In this document: in pieces, positions 41,504-53,268 of the stretch
Layout of the letters: each line of letters begins with the position of its first letter
How positions within the stretch are numbered: the first letter of the stretch is position 1
DNA from: an uncultured Porphyromonadaceae bacterium
Lineage (GTDB): Bacteria; Bacteroidota; Bacteroidia; Bacteroidales; Porphyromonadaceae
DNA length: 64,000 nt
NCBI GenBank assembly: GCA_947253625.1
Contig: CAMYAB010000004.1
Coordinates: 32,619 to 96,618, forward strand
Direction of reading: 5' to 3'
Notes under the pieces: generated by a model
Seen by the model: only the letters and a program-made list of their open reading frames with translations
The model's database searches: none
Told to the model about the DNA's origin: nothing
Translations under genes and position numbers: made by a program

Positions 41504-43498
41504 CTAAAAAAGGTACGGTGTGAGAGGCTCCAACTCTTTGGAGGCTCCGGATGGGAGGGTGATCCGATGACGTGTCGTGTCGTAGTTGACTACGATCAGG
41601 ACCTCTTTGCCGTTGCCATCGATCCATTTTGCGCCTAGGACAAGTGGCTGTACCCCGTGTCTGGGGAGGTCACTGCCCATGGGGGCATCCTTTGGGGTCC
41701 ACTCTTCTGTGATTCGTCCGTTGAGGAATAGGTCTCTGTTTTTGGCCCGAAAGCGCTTTGCAGTGAGGAGAAAATCCGACTCTGCTTTTGCCCGTGGATC
41801 CATGATCATACTGGGCTTGATCCACCCCAGCTGTCCACCCCACAGCAGTGTGCGAGCCGTGATGAGGCGGTACGAACCATCGTATATAGGAGTGGGAATG
41901 TAGCAGTATCCCGTAAAATGTGCACGGTCTCCGTACACGATCGGAAAGAGGGGGATCGGTTTGTTGCCCCACCTAAAGTCCAGGTTGACATTCAGCATCA
42001 GGTCAAAAATGTCGATGTAGCACTCGGCACACTCCTCGGTCATCAGGATCTGTGTGGGGCGGAGCGACTTTTCTCTGATGTCGGTGTAGAGGTTTCGATA
42101 GCTATCCACCCACCATGATCCACCTCCTGTCGGGTGTTGGTGTGTTGTGCTGTAGCAAGTATAGGGTGCTGCACAAGCGATTTGGTCGATATATACCCCT
42201 GCAGTGCTGAGGTCGTTGGTGATCTTGTGGATGAGCTCTTTCTGAATGGTTTGCCACCCTTTGGACCCTGGACAGGCTGCATAGTGGGGTACTTGGGAGT
42301 GGTAGATCTCTTCGTAGAATCCTCCATCTCGCTTGACACAACAGTTGTGCGCCCCATCGTAGATCCGAAAGGCCTCTGACTTTGGATCCCATATACGTCC
42401 ATTGATGTAGGGTACTACGTGTGCGCCCATGGCACTTGTCTCCGAAAACTCTCCCGGAATATATGGCTTAGGTGGAAAGTAGTCGGGGTAGAGTGTGTCA
42501 AAAGGATGGTTGTGCCACGTGTACCAGTGGATCCCCACATTGTTGCCAAATCGTAGCATCATCTGTAGTAGATCCGAGTATTTCTCTGCCTCTTGGGTCA
42601 TGATCCAAAAGTCATTTTTTGCCAGCCAGTCCGGTATGTCTCGTTCACGCTTGAGTTTTTTGCCCCACTTGGTCTTGAAGGTAAATGGACGGTACCAGTC
42701 GATCACGGTTTGCTCCCATCCCCCCTTGTGATGGCCCATCACCGCCTCCCACGGGAGACTGAGGTGTCCGCCTTGGATCCAGTCTGCCGAAGGGGTTGTG
42801 GTTAGGAATAGGGTTACAGATCTATCGTCAGCCAGGCATCGGTACTGCTTGGCACTGCCGGTGTAGTCCTCGGTGCCAAAATAGGCTGTGCCAGTGCTGT
42901 TGAGAGCCATCAAAAACTGCATCGTGCCACTTCCGGATGGGTATTCGGTGGCTGTCTCTGCCCCGGCTTTGAGTGGTCTGAGTACTCCGTGTCCGGCCGG
43001 CATCACGAGTTGCATATCGTCTGTCAGCGGTATCCGTAGTCTGGGGTAGGTGATTTGCTCAATGCTCCAGTCGTCAGGTAGGTCTGCCTCCAGTGACCAG
43101 CGAGGAAGTGGACTGTCTGTCGGGAGGTTGACGGTGGTGGTCACCATATACTTGTCGCTCGGGCCAATCTGCCATCTAAATCGGAGACTCTCCTCTGAGA
43201 TTCGCTCCCCTCCCAGGTAGTGTGCATCATCGGTCACCAACTTGCCGGACTCTAGACGAATTTGCCATGGTGTGACACTGTCGGGTAGGGTGACGACCTG
43301 CCCATCGTGCAGTGCCATGCTCCTAAAGCAGTAGCTCGTCCCGCCATCAAAGCTGATGCTGACAAGGGCATTGGATAGGACTAGGTCCGCACTCTGTGCG
43401 TGAAGCGAGTGGTTCCATACAAAAAGGAGGACCAGTAGCGTTCCAATTTTTCCGAAGCGTCCGAGTGAATCATTGTACGGTGCCGATTCTTTAGTCAT
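41504..43498 (-). CDS. exported glycoside-hydrolase-like protein, DUF6259 type
   Basis: A 664 aa exported protein: signal segment LLVLLFVWNHSLHAQS, an N-terminal beta-sandwich (about 35-250) and a TIM-barrel-like half with NNVGIHWYTWHNHPFDTLYP, VVPYINGRIWD, GVYIDQIACAAP and MTEECAECYID, the last carrying acidic residues in positions expected of catalytic or nucleophilic groups. The layout resembles DUF6259 proteins and the broader alpha-galactosidase/GH101-like glycosidases; the family name is a recollection, not a search result. It is the first gene of the ten-gene cluster. Confidence 0.72.
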   Translation of the reverse strand: MTKESAPYNDSLGRFGKIGTLLVLLFVWNHSLHAQSADLVLSNALVSISFDGGTSYCFRSMALHDGQVVTLPDSVTPWQIRLESGKLVTDDAHYLGGERISEESLRFRWQIGPSDKYMVTTTVNLPTDSPLPRWSLEADLPDDWSIEQITYPRLRIPLTDDMQLVMPAGHGVLRPLKAGAETATEYPSGSGTMQFLMALNSTGTAYFGTEDYTGSAKQYRCLADDRSVTLFLTTTPSADWIQGGHLSLPWEAVMGHHKGGWEQTVIDWYRPFTFKTKWGKKLKRERDIPDWLAKNDFWIMTQEAEKYSDLLQMMLRFGNNVGIHWYTWHNHPFDTLYPDYFPPKPYIPGEFSETSAMGAHVVPYINGRIWDPKSEAFRIYDGAHNCCVKRDGGFYEEIYHSQVPHYAACPGSKGWQTIQKELIHKITNDLSTAGVYIDQIACAAPYTCYSTTHQHPTGGGSWWVDSYRNLYTDIREKSLRPTQILMTEECAECYIDIFDLMLNVNLDFRWGNKPIPLFPIVYGDRAHFTGYCYIPTPIYDGSYRLITARTLLWGGQLGWIKPSMIMDPRAKAESDFLLTAKRFRAKNRDLFLNGRITEEWTPKDAPMGSDLPRHGVQPLVLGAKWIDGNGKEVLIVVNYDTTRHRITLPSGASKELEPLTPYLF

Positions 43499-43581
43499 AT
43501 TGAGGCTGTATGGGTGTTTGCAAAATCTTTAGTCGGTTATTTCCTAAGTTTTCGACGTAAAGTGTCGCTTTGTTCAGTCAC

Positions 43582-43612
43582 AAATGTACGTATTATTCGA
43601 TAGAATACAATG
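43582..43612 (-). promoter_or_regulatory. promoter for the glycan cluster
   Basis: Minus-strand ATTG (43612-43609), 19 bases, TACATTTG (43589-43582), 84 bases before the DUF6259-like gene. Three of four -33 bases and the entire -7 box match. Confidence 0.6.
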
Positions 43613-43731
43613 CTACTAAAGTATTTTCTTTTGTTTGGGTTGGTATTATCATTTTTTAGGTGCTCGAGGACTGCTTTTTCTGAAAGATATGGCGACTTCC
43701 TGTTTTGGTAGTGGACACTTTTGGGGAAAAT

Positions 43732-43767
43732 AAAAAAGGACGCGCCGGAATGCGACACGTCCTTTTT
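43732..43767 (-). terminator. terminator of clpB
   Basis: AAAAAAGGACG and CGTCCTTTTT arms with a short CGCG-rich inner part lie 19 bases after the clpB stop. Confidence 0.75.
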
Positions 43768-43785
43768 ATTGTTCCATCGTGGAGG

Positions 43786-46377
<2,592 letters not shown>

Positions 46378-46625
46378 ATATAGTTGTTGTTTTTATTTAT
46401 TCGTTAATCTGTACACAAGGGTATATACAAGGATTGGGCCGAGTGGAATGTGGTGACAAAATGAATGCCCTGTCGCGTCAGAAATACCTCTTGGGTGTCT
46501 TCTTGTCTTCATGGGCTTCAAGATTGTCAGTGTACCCCTGTCGCAAAAGCGTTTTGGTACAACTGTCCCCCTCTTTTTACCCCAACCCTCCTTTGGCAAC
46601 TCGGCCGAGTCGGCCTTTTTGACTA

Positions 46626-46734
46626 AAACTGCAGTCCCATCGGTTGAGACTGTAGTTTCTACGGGATGAAACTACAGTTTCCACGGGTAGAAACTGTAGT
46701 TCCAACGGGTAGAAACTGTAGTTTATCCTCAGGA
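46626..46734. repeat. family C 21-22-base tandem palindromic repeat
   Basis: Five units start at 46626 (21 bases), 46647, 46669, 46691 and 46713 (22 bases each), built on AAACTGTAGTTT or its near-palindrome AAACTACAGTTT, spaced by CCACGGGTAG-type linkers. The period and palindromic core resemble family B, but the sequence is different. It lies in the 505-base spacer between ompH and clpB, where no gene is supported. Confidence 0.85.
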
Positions 46735-46789
46735 GACTTTTGTCGGATGTGTAGAGACAAAGTCTGTTATGTATAGAGGTGATACAAAA

Positions 46790-46832
46790 AGAAGGGTGTG
46801 TCGAAACTTAAGTTTCGACACACCCTCTCTTT
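46790..46832 (-). terminator. terminator of the pyrG-to-ompH operon
   Basis: A perfect palindrome GGGTGTGTCGAAACTT and its complement (46794-46825) with A-rich and TCTCTTTT flanks lies about 50 bases after the ompH stop. It could act both ways. Confidence 0.85.
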
Positions 46833-46882
46833 TGTTTGGCGGTTGGCTAGGACTCTCTGGTGTGAGAGCTATTTTGCCGGAA

Positions 46883-47383
46883 TCAGATGCCTAGCTTGGA
46901 GCGGACAAGTGCTGTCACGTCTTCACCGTTTGATCCTACGTACAGGAGTTGTGCGCTGTCAAAGATGTAGGCGAATCCATTTTCGGAACCCACTTTGTTG
47001 ATGGCTTCGCGGAGCTTAGTCTGTATGGGAGTGAGCAGCTCCATTTGTTTCTTTTGGAGGTCTTGGCTGGCTACCTGGCGGTGAGTCAGGATCCGACGTT
47101 GTAGCTCCTCAAGGTCTTGTTGCTTGCGGACCTTCATGGCATCGGTGAGGTTAGCTGCCTCCTTTTCGTATTCTTCGTATTGCTTGCGGAGCTCGGTCTC
47201 CATGGTTGCCACCTCGTTTTCGTACTTGCCGGCCAACTCATCGAGCTGAGCTTGTGCGGCCTTTGTCTCGGCCATGGAGGTAAAGATGGTCTGGGTGTCC
47301 ACTACGCCGATCTTCTGAGCGTTTTGTGCTGATAGGATCATAGGACACAGCACGAGTGCGAGAGTGAGTAGTACTTTCTTCAT
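46883..47383 (-). CDS. OmpH/Skp-family periplasmic chaperone (second copy)
   Basis: A 166 aa protein: signal peptide to LSAQN, a KIGVVDTQTIFTSM opening strand, a long charged coiled-coil (about 45-130) and a C-terminal FAYIFDSAQLLYVG strand, the jellyfish-like Skp layout. Skp holds unfolded outer-membrane proteins on their way to BamA. It is the second of two ompH genes in tandem after bamA. A CAAAGGTA at 47431-47438 (reverse TACCTTTG) might be a -7 box for separate transcription, without a -33 box. Confidence 0.92.
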   Translation of the reverse strand: MKKVLLTLALVLCPMILSAQNAQKIGVVDTQTIFTSMAETKAAQAQLDELAGKYENEVATMETELRKQYEEYEKEAANLTDAMKVRKQQDLEELQRRILTHRQVASQDLQKKQMELLTPIQTKLREAINKVGSENGFAYIFDSAQLLYVGSNGEDVTALVRSKLGI

Positions 47384-47514
47384 TGTTGTCTGCTTGAATT
47401 GTATGGTGTTATTACTTATTTCCCTTAGTGCAAAGGTAGCACTTTTTTCGGATGTGAATGTGAATCGTTGGCCTTTGCTCCTCTTCTGTGCGGGGTGGGG
47501 ACCCCCGCTAGTGG

Positions 47515-48039
47515 TTATTTTTTTATTCCGAGTGTTGCAAGTACATCGTTGCTGATGTCGGCTATCGGGTCTGCAAAAACGATGACTCCTCCGGCAGATG
47601 CACGATCAAAGACGATAAGGTAGCCTCGTCGTTGGCTGATGAGCTTGACGGCTTGGTAGATCTGGTCTTGGATCGGTTTGATGAGTTGCTCTTGGAGTTT
47701 GACGACCTCGCCTTTGGGGCCGAAGTATTTGATTTGCTTGGCTCGTGCGTCTTCTTCGACCTTTACGATGGCATTTTCTTGTGCCACACGATCTTGAGGG
47801 GTGAGTTGCGGAAGGGCTTGCTGGTATTTTTGATAGAGTTGTTCGGCCTGTTTGTTGAGCTGCTCGATCTCTTCATTCCACCCTTTTGTACTAGCTTCGA
47901 TGCGGTCTGTCGCTGTCTTGTAGGCCGGTATCTTGGCTAGGAGGTATTGCATATCGATTAGTGCGTAGCTGGCTTCTTGTGCCACAGCTCCGTAGGTGGC
48001 CCCTGTCATGAGCAGGAGTATAAGGAGTATTCTTTTCAT
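47515..48039 (-). CDS. OmpH/Skp-family periplasmic chaperone (first copy)
   Basis: A 174 aa protein with a signal peptide ending VAQEAS, ALIDMQYLLAKIPAY, a coiled-coil middle (about 45-125) and a C-terminal YLIVFDRASAGGVIVFADP segment, all Skp/OmpH traits. It follows bamA by 49 bases and precedes the second copy by 131 bases. Sequence differences from the second copy are large, so the duplication is old. Confidence 0.92.
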   Translation of the reverse strand: MKRILLILLLMTGATYGAVAQEASYALIDMQYLLAKIPAYKTATDRIEASTKGWNEEIEQLNKQAEQLYQKYQQALPQLTPQDRVAQENAIVKVEEDARAKQIKYFGPKGEVVKLQEQLIKPIQDQIYQAVKLISQRRGYLIVFDRASAGGVIVFADPIADISNDVLATLGIKK

Positions 48040-48088
48040 CTTCTTTGTTAGTTTCTTTTGGTTTTATCCTTGTACTTGTGTGCTGTTT

Positions 48089-50923
48089 TTAGAACTGTTG
48101 TCCGAGTACAAAGTGAATGTTGCTGCCACCAATTGTGTTTGTCCCATCGGGTGCGTCAAAGCCATAGCCCCAGTCGATACCCATCAGTCCAACCATTGGG
48201 AGCATGATCCGGACACCTACTCCGGCTGAGCGTTTTAGTTGGAAGGCGTTGTAGTCACGGATGTGGTCCCATGCGTTACCGGCCTCTAGGAAGCTTAGGA
48301 TCCAAATGGTTGTCTGCCCCTCAAATAGGACAGGGTAGCGTAGCTCCATGTAGGCTTTGGCGTAGGCGTAGGCACCCTGTCCGGATGCTCCGGCAAGTGA
48401 GCCGTTTTTGTATCCGCGGAGTCCGACCATTTGGTTGAGGTAGCCCACATAGCTGGACATTCCGTCTCCACCCATGTAGTAGGTCCCAAATGGTGAACGC
48501 TTGTAGGCGTTGTAGGAGCCTATGATGCCACCCTCTACGTTGGCCATCAACACCGGTGTACGCTGTGTATTGACAGGGTCCATCAGTGGTAGGTAAAACT
48601 GTCCCTTGCCGGAGAGCTGATAGTACTCTATGAACCTGTAGCGCTCGGTGTCCGGCATTTTGGGGTCGGAGTAGTCCTTTTTGTCGATGAGGGAGTAGGG
48701 GAATGTGGACTTGGCACTGATGGAAAACTCTGAGCCTCGACGGGTGTATATGGGGTTGTCTACCGATGAGCGGGTAAGGGTGAGCGCAAGGTTGATATCA
48801 TTGGCCAACCCGTTTTCCATCCCAAAGGAGTAGTAGATCATGCTCCAGTTTTTCATGCGGTACATCTGGTAGTTGAGTGACGCATTGATCTGGAAGTTGT
48901 CATCGGGCCAAGTGAGACGCTTGCCGTACGCTATGCTCGCTCCAATGATGTCCAAGGTCTTGTCGGGGTCGTAGGCACTCTCGTAGATACTGGAGAGTTG
49001 TTCTCCGTAGTAGCCACCATATCCACCGTAGCCACCATATCCACCGCCATATCCATATGGTGATCCGTAGCCATACCCGTAGCCGTATGGGGAGCCATAG
49101 CCGTATCCATAGGGAGAGCCATAACCGTACCCATAGCCGTACGGTGAACCGTAACCGTAGCTCGGGAGGTTTTGGAGCTGAGAGTTGTAGAAGCGACGGT
49201 TGATGTCTGTCTGCCGGCTGTAGTATGCAGAGAGACTAAAGTAGTTGGGACGCTTGCGCCCAAACCATGGGTCGGTAAACTGTATGCTGTAGCTCTGGTA
49301 GTACCGCGCATTGGTCTGGGCCCGGAGGGATAGTGTCTGTCCGTCTCCTCTTGGCAAAAAGCCCTTGTAGGACTTGGGGTTGAAAAGGTTGCGCATGGAG
49401 AAGTTGCTAAACTTCAACCCAGCCATGCCCACCAAGCCGGTTTGGCTCCAGCCGATGGATAGCTCGACTTGATCATTGCTCTTGGGCTCCAACTTCCACT
49501 CTATGTCTACGGTGCCGTTTTGCTCATTGGGGACGATGTTAGGCGTGATTTTCTCTTGGTCGAAGTGCCCCATCTGTGCGATCATCCTCATGGATCTCAT
49601 GACATAATCACGGTTGAAGAGCATACCTGGCTTGGTGTATAGCTCACGGCGCACGACCTCTTCGTACAGCTGGTCGTTTCCACGGATGGTGACTCTGTTG
49701 ATTGTAGCCGGCTTCCCCTCCGAAATACGGATGTCTAGAGCCACTGAGTCTCCTTTTACTTCGGTCTCCACCGGTACCATGTAGGCAAATAGGTAGCCGT
49801 TGTTGGAGTAGAGGTTGGCTAGTGCATCCTCGTCTTTTTGGAGGCGGTCCTGTAGCTTCTTTTGGTCATAGACATCACCACGCTGTATGCCGAGTAGCTT
49901 TGCGAGGTCAGCGGTAGCATATTTTGTGTTTCCAACGAACTGGATGTCTTTGATGTAATAGCGATCGCCCTCGTGGAGGTAGATGTCAATGTTGATGTGG
50001 TTGGCATCGTTGCGGTAGATCGTGTCTTTTAGGATCTCTGCATCACGAAAGCCCTCTTGGTGGTATAGGTTTAGGATGTTTTTGAGGTCCTCTTTGTAAT
50101 CCTTTTCTACAAACTTTTTTTGGCTAAAGATTTCCAGAAAGCTATTCCAAGGATGCTTGGAGAGGTTGAAGCGTTCGTTGGTCTTCTCCATCGCCTTCCG
50201 GAGCTTGAAGTCACTGATCTTTTGGTTGTTGTGAAAGGTGATGGTCCTTACCTTTGTCTTGGTGTTTTTGTTGACGTCAAAGGTGACGATGACATAGCCC
50301 GGTCGCTTGGGATCGTCTTGTGTCCGGCTGGTTACTGTCGCAGTACTAAAGCCTTTTTCATCAAAGAAGCGCCTGATCTCTATTTTTGAGCGATCTAGGA
50401 TGTTGGGGGTGATGTGGGTGCCTTGCTGTAGTGCAAGGAGTTTTCCCGTCTTGAGATCGTCTGCCTCTGACTTCTTTACCCCGTTGATAATGAGCTGCGA
50501 CAGTCTGGGACGCTCGCTGAGGTCGATTGAGAGCCAGACGGAGTCGCCTACGATGCGGTCGGCTTCGATCCGTACATCTGTAAAGAGTCCATTTCGGAGA
50601 TAATTGCGAACCGCTTGAGTGATTTCGTCTCCCGGTATCGTTACTTTCTGCCCAATTTTTAGCCCCGAGACATTGCGTACGACCTCTTCGTCATAGCTTT
50701 TGTTTCCTTTTATGACGATGCCCGCAATGTATTTTTGCTGGGGAGCCGAGTAGGAGATGACCGGTAGGTCACCGTCCGGAAGGGTCGTCACCTCGCTCCT
50801 CGTATTGGCCGTTGCCAGAGAGTCTGTAGGTGCTTGGGCTTTTGCGGATACAAATACACTTAGTAGTAGGAGTGCTCCTGCTACGGCTGCTTGAGGTATG
50901 ATCCGGGTATTGTGTGATCTCAT
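48089..50923 (-). CDS. bamA: outer-membrane assembly factor BamA with Gly/Tyr-rich insertion
   Basis: BamA inserts beta-barrel proteins into the outer membrane. The 944 aa product from the ATG at 50923 has a signal peptide (AAVAGALLLLSVFVSAKAQA), POTRA repeats (about 45-440) with KTKVRTITFHNNQKISD and YYIKDIQFVGNTKY, and a C-terminal barrel with FLEAGNAW and a final FVLGQQF. Residues about 587-641 form a low-complexity stretch of alternating YGSPYGYG and YGSPYGYGYG blocks ending in GGYGG repeats, placed in a barrel loop. The frame can start at a TTG (50956), but the ATG is preferred. It follows uppS by 52 bases. Confidence 0.94.
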   Translation of the reverse strand: MRSHNTRIIPQAAVAGALLLLSVFVSAKAQAPTDSLATANTRSEVTTLPDGDLPVISYSAPQQKYIAGIVIKGNKSYDEEVVRNVSGLKIGQKVTIPGDEITQAVRNYLRNGLFTDVRIEADRIVGDSVWLSIDLSERPRLSQLIINGVKKSEADDLKTGKLLALQQGTHITPNILDRSKIEIRRFFDEKGFSTATVTSRTQDDPKRPGYVIVTFDVNKNTKTKVRTITFHNNQKISDFKLRKAMEKTNERFNLSKHPWNSFLEIFSQKKFVEKDYKEDLKNILNLYHQEGFRDAEILKDTIYRNDANHINIDIYLHEGDRYYIKDIQFVGNTKYATADLAKLLGIQRGDVYDQKKLQDRLQKDEDALANLYSNNGYLFAYMVPVETEVKGDSVALDIRISEGKPATINRVTIRGNDQLYEEVVRRELYTKPGMLFNRDYVMRSMRMIAQMGHFDQEKITPNIVPNEQNGTVDIEWKLEPKSNDQVELSIGWSQTGLVGMAGLKFSNFSMRNLFNPKSYKGFLPRGDGQTLSLRAQTNARYYQSYSIQFTDPWFGRKRPNYFSLSAYYSRQTDINRRFYNSQLQNLPSYGYGSPYGYGYGYGSPYGYGYGSPYGYGYGYGSPYGYGGGYGGYGGYGGYYGEQLSSIYESAYDPDKTLDIIGASIAYGKRLTWPDDNFQINASLNYQMYRMKNWSMIYYSFGMENGLANDINLALTLTRSSVDNPIYTRRGSEFSISAKSTFPYSLIDKKDYSDPKMPDTERYRFIEYYQLSGKGQFYLPLMDPVNTQRTPVLMANVEGGIIGSYNAYKRSPFGTYYMGGDGMSSYVGYLNQMVGLRGYKNGSLAGASGQGAYAYAKAYMELRYPVLFEGQTTIWILSFLEAGNAWDHIRDYNAFQLKRSAGVGVRIMLPMVGLMGIDWGYGFDAPDGTNTIGGSNIHFVLGQQF
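49000..49165 (-). repeat. in-gene repeat encoding the BamA Gly/Tyr block
   Basis: Alternating modules of about 24 and 30 bases encode YGSPYGYG and YGSPYGYGYG, followed by shorter GGY modules. All are multiples of three, so copy-number change would keep the frame. Confidence 0.85.
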
Positions 50924-50975
50924 TCTTTCGTATCGTGCTGTATCGTGTTTATCCAAGTGGAGGGCGGAGTCAATT

Positions 50976-51719
50976 TTATTCTCCTCTATCTATTTGGTCG
51001 CCTATTTTGCCGTAGCGCCGTTGTCGCTTTTGGTAGTCAATCAAGGCTTGATAAAAGTCTTCTTCGCCGAAGTCCGGCCAGTAGGTGTCCACAAAGTAGA
51101 GCTCTGTATAGGCAATCTGCCAGAGGAGAAAGTTGCTCACTCGGCATTCACCTCCGGTGCGTATGAGTAGGTCCGGATCCGGTAGATCCGGAATTCCCAA
51201 ATGACGTCGGAGGTCGTCCTCGGTGTAGTGTCCGGCTTTGTCGGGTTCTGTCTGAGACAGGGTATTGAGAGCATGTACCAGCTCGGATCGACCGGAGTAG
51301 TTTATTGCCAGTACGAGGTGAATGCCTGTATTGTTTTGGGTGTCATCCATGATACCTCGGAGGGCTTCGCCCGGAGCCGAGGGCATGGTCGCCATGTTAC
51401 CGAGTATGTGCAGACATACATTTTCTTCTTTCAGTTGCTTCGCCTCTTCTCCCACGGTCTTGACCAGTAGGTTCATCAGGGCTTTGACCTCCTCCTCAGG
51501 ACGCTTCCAGTTTTCTTCCGAAAAGGTGTAGAGTGTCAAGATCTTTACCCCGGCCTTTATGGCGGCCTCTAGGATAACCCGCACCGTATTCACGCCTTTC
51601 TCGTGGCCTTCGGTGCGTTCGAGTCCTCTGGCCTTGGCCCATCTGCCATTGCCATCCATGATGATGGCTACATGGTGAGGAACGTTGTCGGGAGAGATCT
51701 GAGAAAAAAGTGTGTCCAC
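50976..51719 (-). CDS. uppS: undecaprenyl diphosphate synthase (cis-prenyltransferase)
   Basis: UppS builds the C55 lipid carrier by cis-condensation of isopentenyl diphosphate. The 247 aa protein has MDGNGRWAKARG (catalytic Asp region), TLYTFSEENWKRP, NYSGRSEL and LIRTGGECRVSNFLLWQ, all classical for the family. It begins 8 bases after the DUF6242-like gene. Together with uppP near the left end, the window carries both synthesis and recycling enzymes for undecaprenyl carriers. Confidence 0.96.
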   Translation of the reverse strand: MDTLFSQISPDNVPHHVAIIMDGNGRWAKARGLERTEGHEKGVNTVRVILEAAIKAGVKILTLYTFSEENWKRPEEEVKALMNLLVKTVGEEAKQLKEENVCLHILGNMATMPSAPGEALRGIMDDTQNNTGIHLVLAINYSGRSELVHALNTLSQTEPDKAGHYTEDDLRRHLGIPDLPDPDLLIRTGGECRVSNFLLWQIAYTELYFVDTYWPDFGEEDFYQALIDYQKRQRRYGKIGDQIDRGE

Positions 51720-51727
51720 GTCGGCTA

Positions 51728-53125
51728 TTACTTGTCGTAACTATTGAGAATCCCGGCACCGGCATCGAGGTAGCCATGCCACAACTCTTGTGATGGCGTA
51801 CCATCGCTCAGTATACCTCCGAGCAAGTAGATATGCTCGATACCCTTCTGGTCTACTATTGTTGTTCCCGAGAGGTTTTTCCGAGGGGTGAAGTCGTCTC
51901 CTGGTAGTTGGGTTTTGCCCAATGCATGCCAGGTAATACCGCGATCATCGCTTACCTTTATTCGGTTGCTGACCGGCTGATCTTCGTATGCACCGCCTAC
52001 GAGCATGATCTGTTGGCCATTTTGTCTCATGATATAGAGTCCGCCAGCGTAGGGAACTTTGGACGCACCTTGGTAGGGTATCTTGCCCCAGTTTACTCCG
52101 TCAGAGGTAAAGAAGCTCAACTTCGCCGGTCGCTCATCCGCTTGCAGGCCACCCATGATATAGGAGTGTTGAACGCCTGAGACAACGTAGCTGTACACAT
52201 AGGCATCGTGTGTCGGAAATCCGGTCGGAAGTTCTTTCTCCTGTCGGATGTCGTCTATGGTGCCTGTGTATATGTGGGGGGTATTGTTTCCATTGCCGGT
52301 AGATTTTCCTGTGAGGGACAAGCGGGCAGGCTTGCCAGAGGACAACTCTTGATCATACAGTATTTGGGTCACGGTCACCCCTGTAGGGCTTTTGTCTTCC
52401 CAGGATAGGAGGTCGGTGCTGTAGTGGATGTGCCCATCTTGGTCCAGCATCCATGCGTGTCCATTGTGGTCCAGGAACAGTGAGCTGGGGATCAATCCTA
52501 TTGGTAGGGTTGCTTGTTGGGGCTCAAAGTGGCTGTGCTCCAAGTCTGCCAAATAGAGTGTACCCTGTCCTGTGGCACTGCTTGTGATGTAGTAGTGTTT
52601 CCCTTGGCGAGTCACTATTTTGCCATTTACCACTCCGGGAGGTGTGGTGTTTGCCTTTTTGTCCCACGTTAGTTTGTTGGGGTCATAGCCATAGCTCATG
52701 ATCCGGAGGTCGTAGTTGAGTGTTGGGAGTCCTTTTCGGTGAATGGTCAGCTCGAGCTTCCCCCCCTTGATACAGACTTTTCCGGTATCTGTTGACGAAA
52801 AGGCTTTTTTTGTTTCCTCGGACACATTGCGTAGTGTTGCCTCCAGTTGATTGGACATGACGACTTGTATATAGGCACTGTCCAGCTTGGTTCCATAGGG
52901 TAGTGGGGTGCTGTTGTAGATTCTTTGGCGGATATGGTCGATCTGCATTTCCACCTTTTTGCCTTTCTTGTTGTCCAAAATGATCTCCATGTACTTGGGG
53001 TGGTAGTGCCCGCTGTACCATGGGTTGGTCACTTGCTGTTGCCTATCTCGGCACGATGTTCCTAGCAGGCTCATGCTTGCCAGTAGGAGCATCGTCCAGG
53101 CTATATTATTATACTGTTTGAGCAT
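51728..53125 (-). CDS. lipoprotein with beta-propeller-like repeats, DUF6242 type
   Basis: A 465 aa lipoprotein from the ATG at 53125 (signal LLLASMSLLGTSC). The first third (about 30-170) is a beta domain, and the rest has blade-like repeats with VSDDRGITWHALG, FTSDGVNWGKIPY and HYSTDLLSWEDK, the S-x-D-x-G-x-x-W pattern of sialidase/BNR-type propellers. I recall such genes as DUF6242 beside uppS in this phylum; function unknown. The frame extends upstream to 53221 without family similarity. It is 8 bases from uppS and 143 bases after yidC. Confidence 0.82.
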   Translation of the reverse strand: MLKQYNNIAWTMLLLASMSLLGTSCRDRQQQVTNPWYSGHYHPKYMEIILDNKKGKKVEMQIDHIRQRIYNSTPLPYGTKLDSAYIQVVMSNQLEATLRNVSEETKKAFSSTDTGKVCIKGGKLELTIHRKGLPTLNYDLRIMSYGYDPNKLTWDKKANTTPPGVVNGKIVTRQGKHYYITSSATGQGTLYLADLEHSHFEPQQATLPIGLIPSSLFLDHNGHAWMLDQDGHIHYSTDLLSWEDKSPTGVTVTQILYDQELSSGKPARLSLTGKSTGNGNNTPHIYTGTIDDIRQEKELPTGFPTHDAYVYSYVVSGVQHSYIMGGLQADERPAKLSFFTSDGVNWGKIPYQGASKVPYAGGLYIMRQNGQQIMLVGGAYEDQPVSNRIKVSDDRGITWHALGKTQLPGDDFTPRKNLSGTTIVDQKGIEHIYLLGGILSDGTPSQELWHGYLDAGAGILNSYDK

Positions 53126-53268
53126 TCTGTGTCTATCTCTTTTGAGTCTTGGCTGTGGTGTCGGTATTTTGGCACTTTGTCCACACTCTTTTTCCCTGTC
53201 GTATCCTTGCAAATCTACCAAAACCTACGAATTTCCGGTTTGCGTAGATCTAGCTCGGTCTCTGTGGG

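Noticed and set aside
43537..43758. Small minus-strand frame between the glycan cluster and clpB
   Set aside because: It overlaps the cluster's promoter and the clpB terminator and has no visible family traits.
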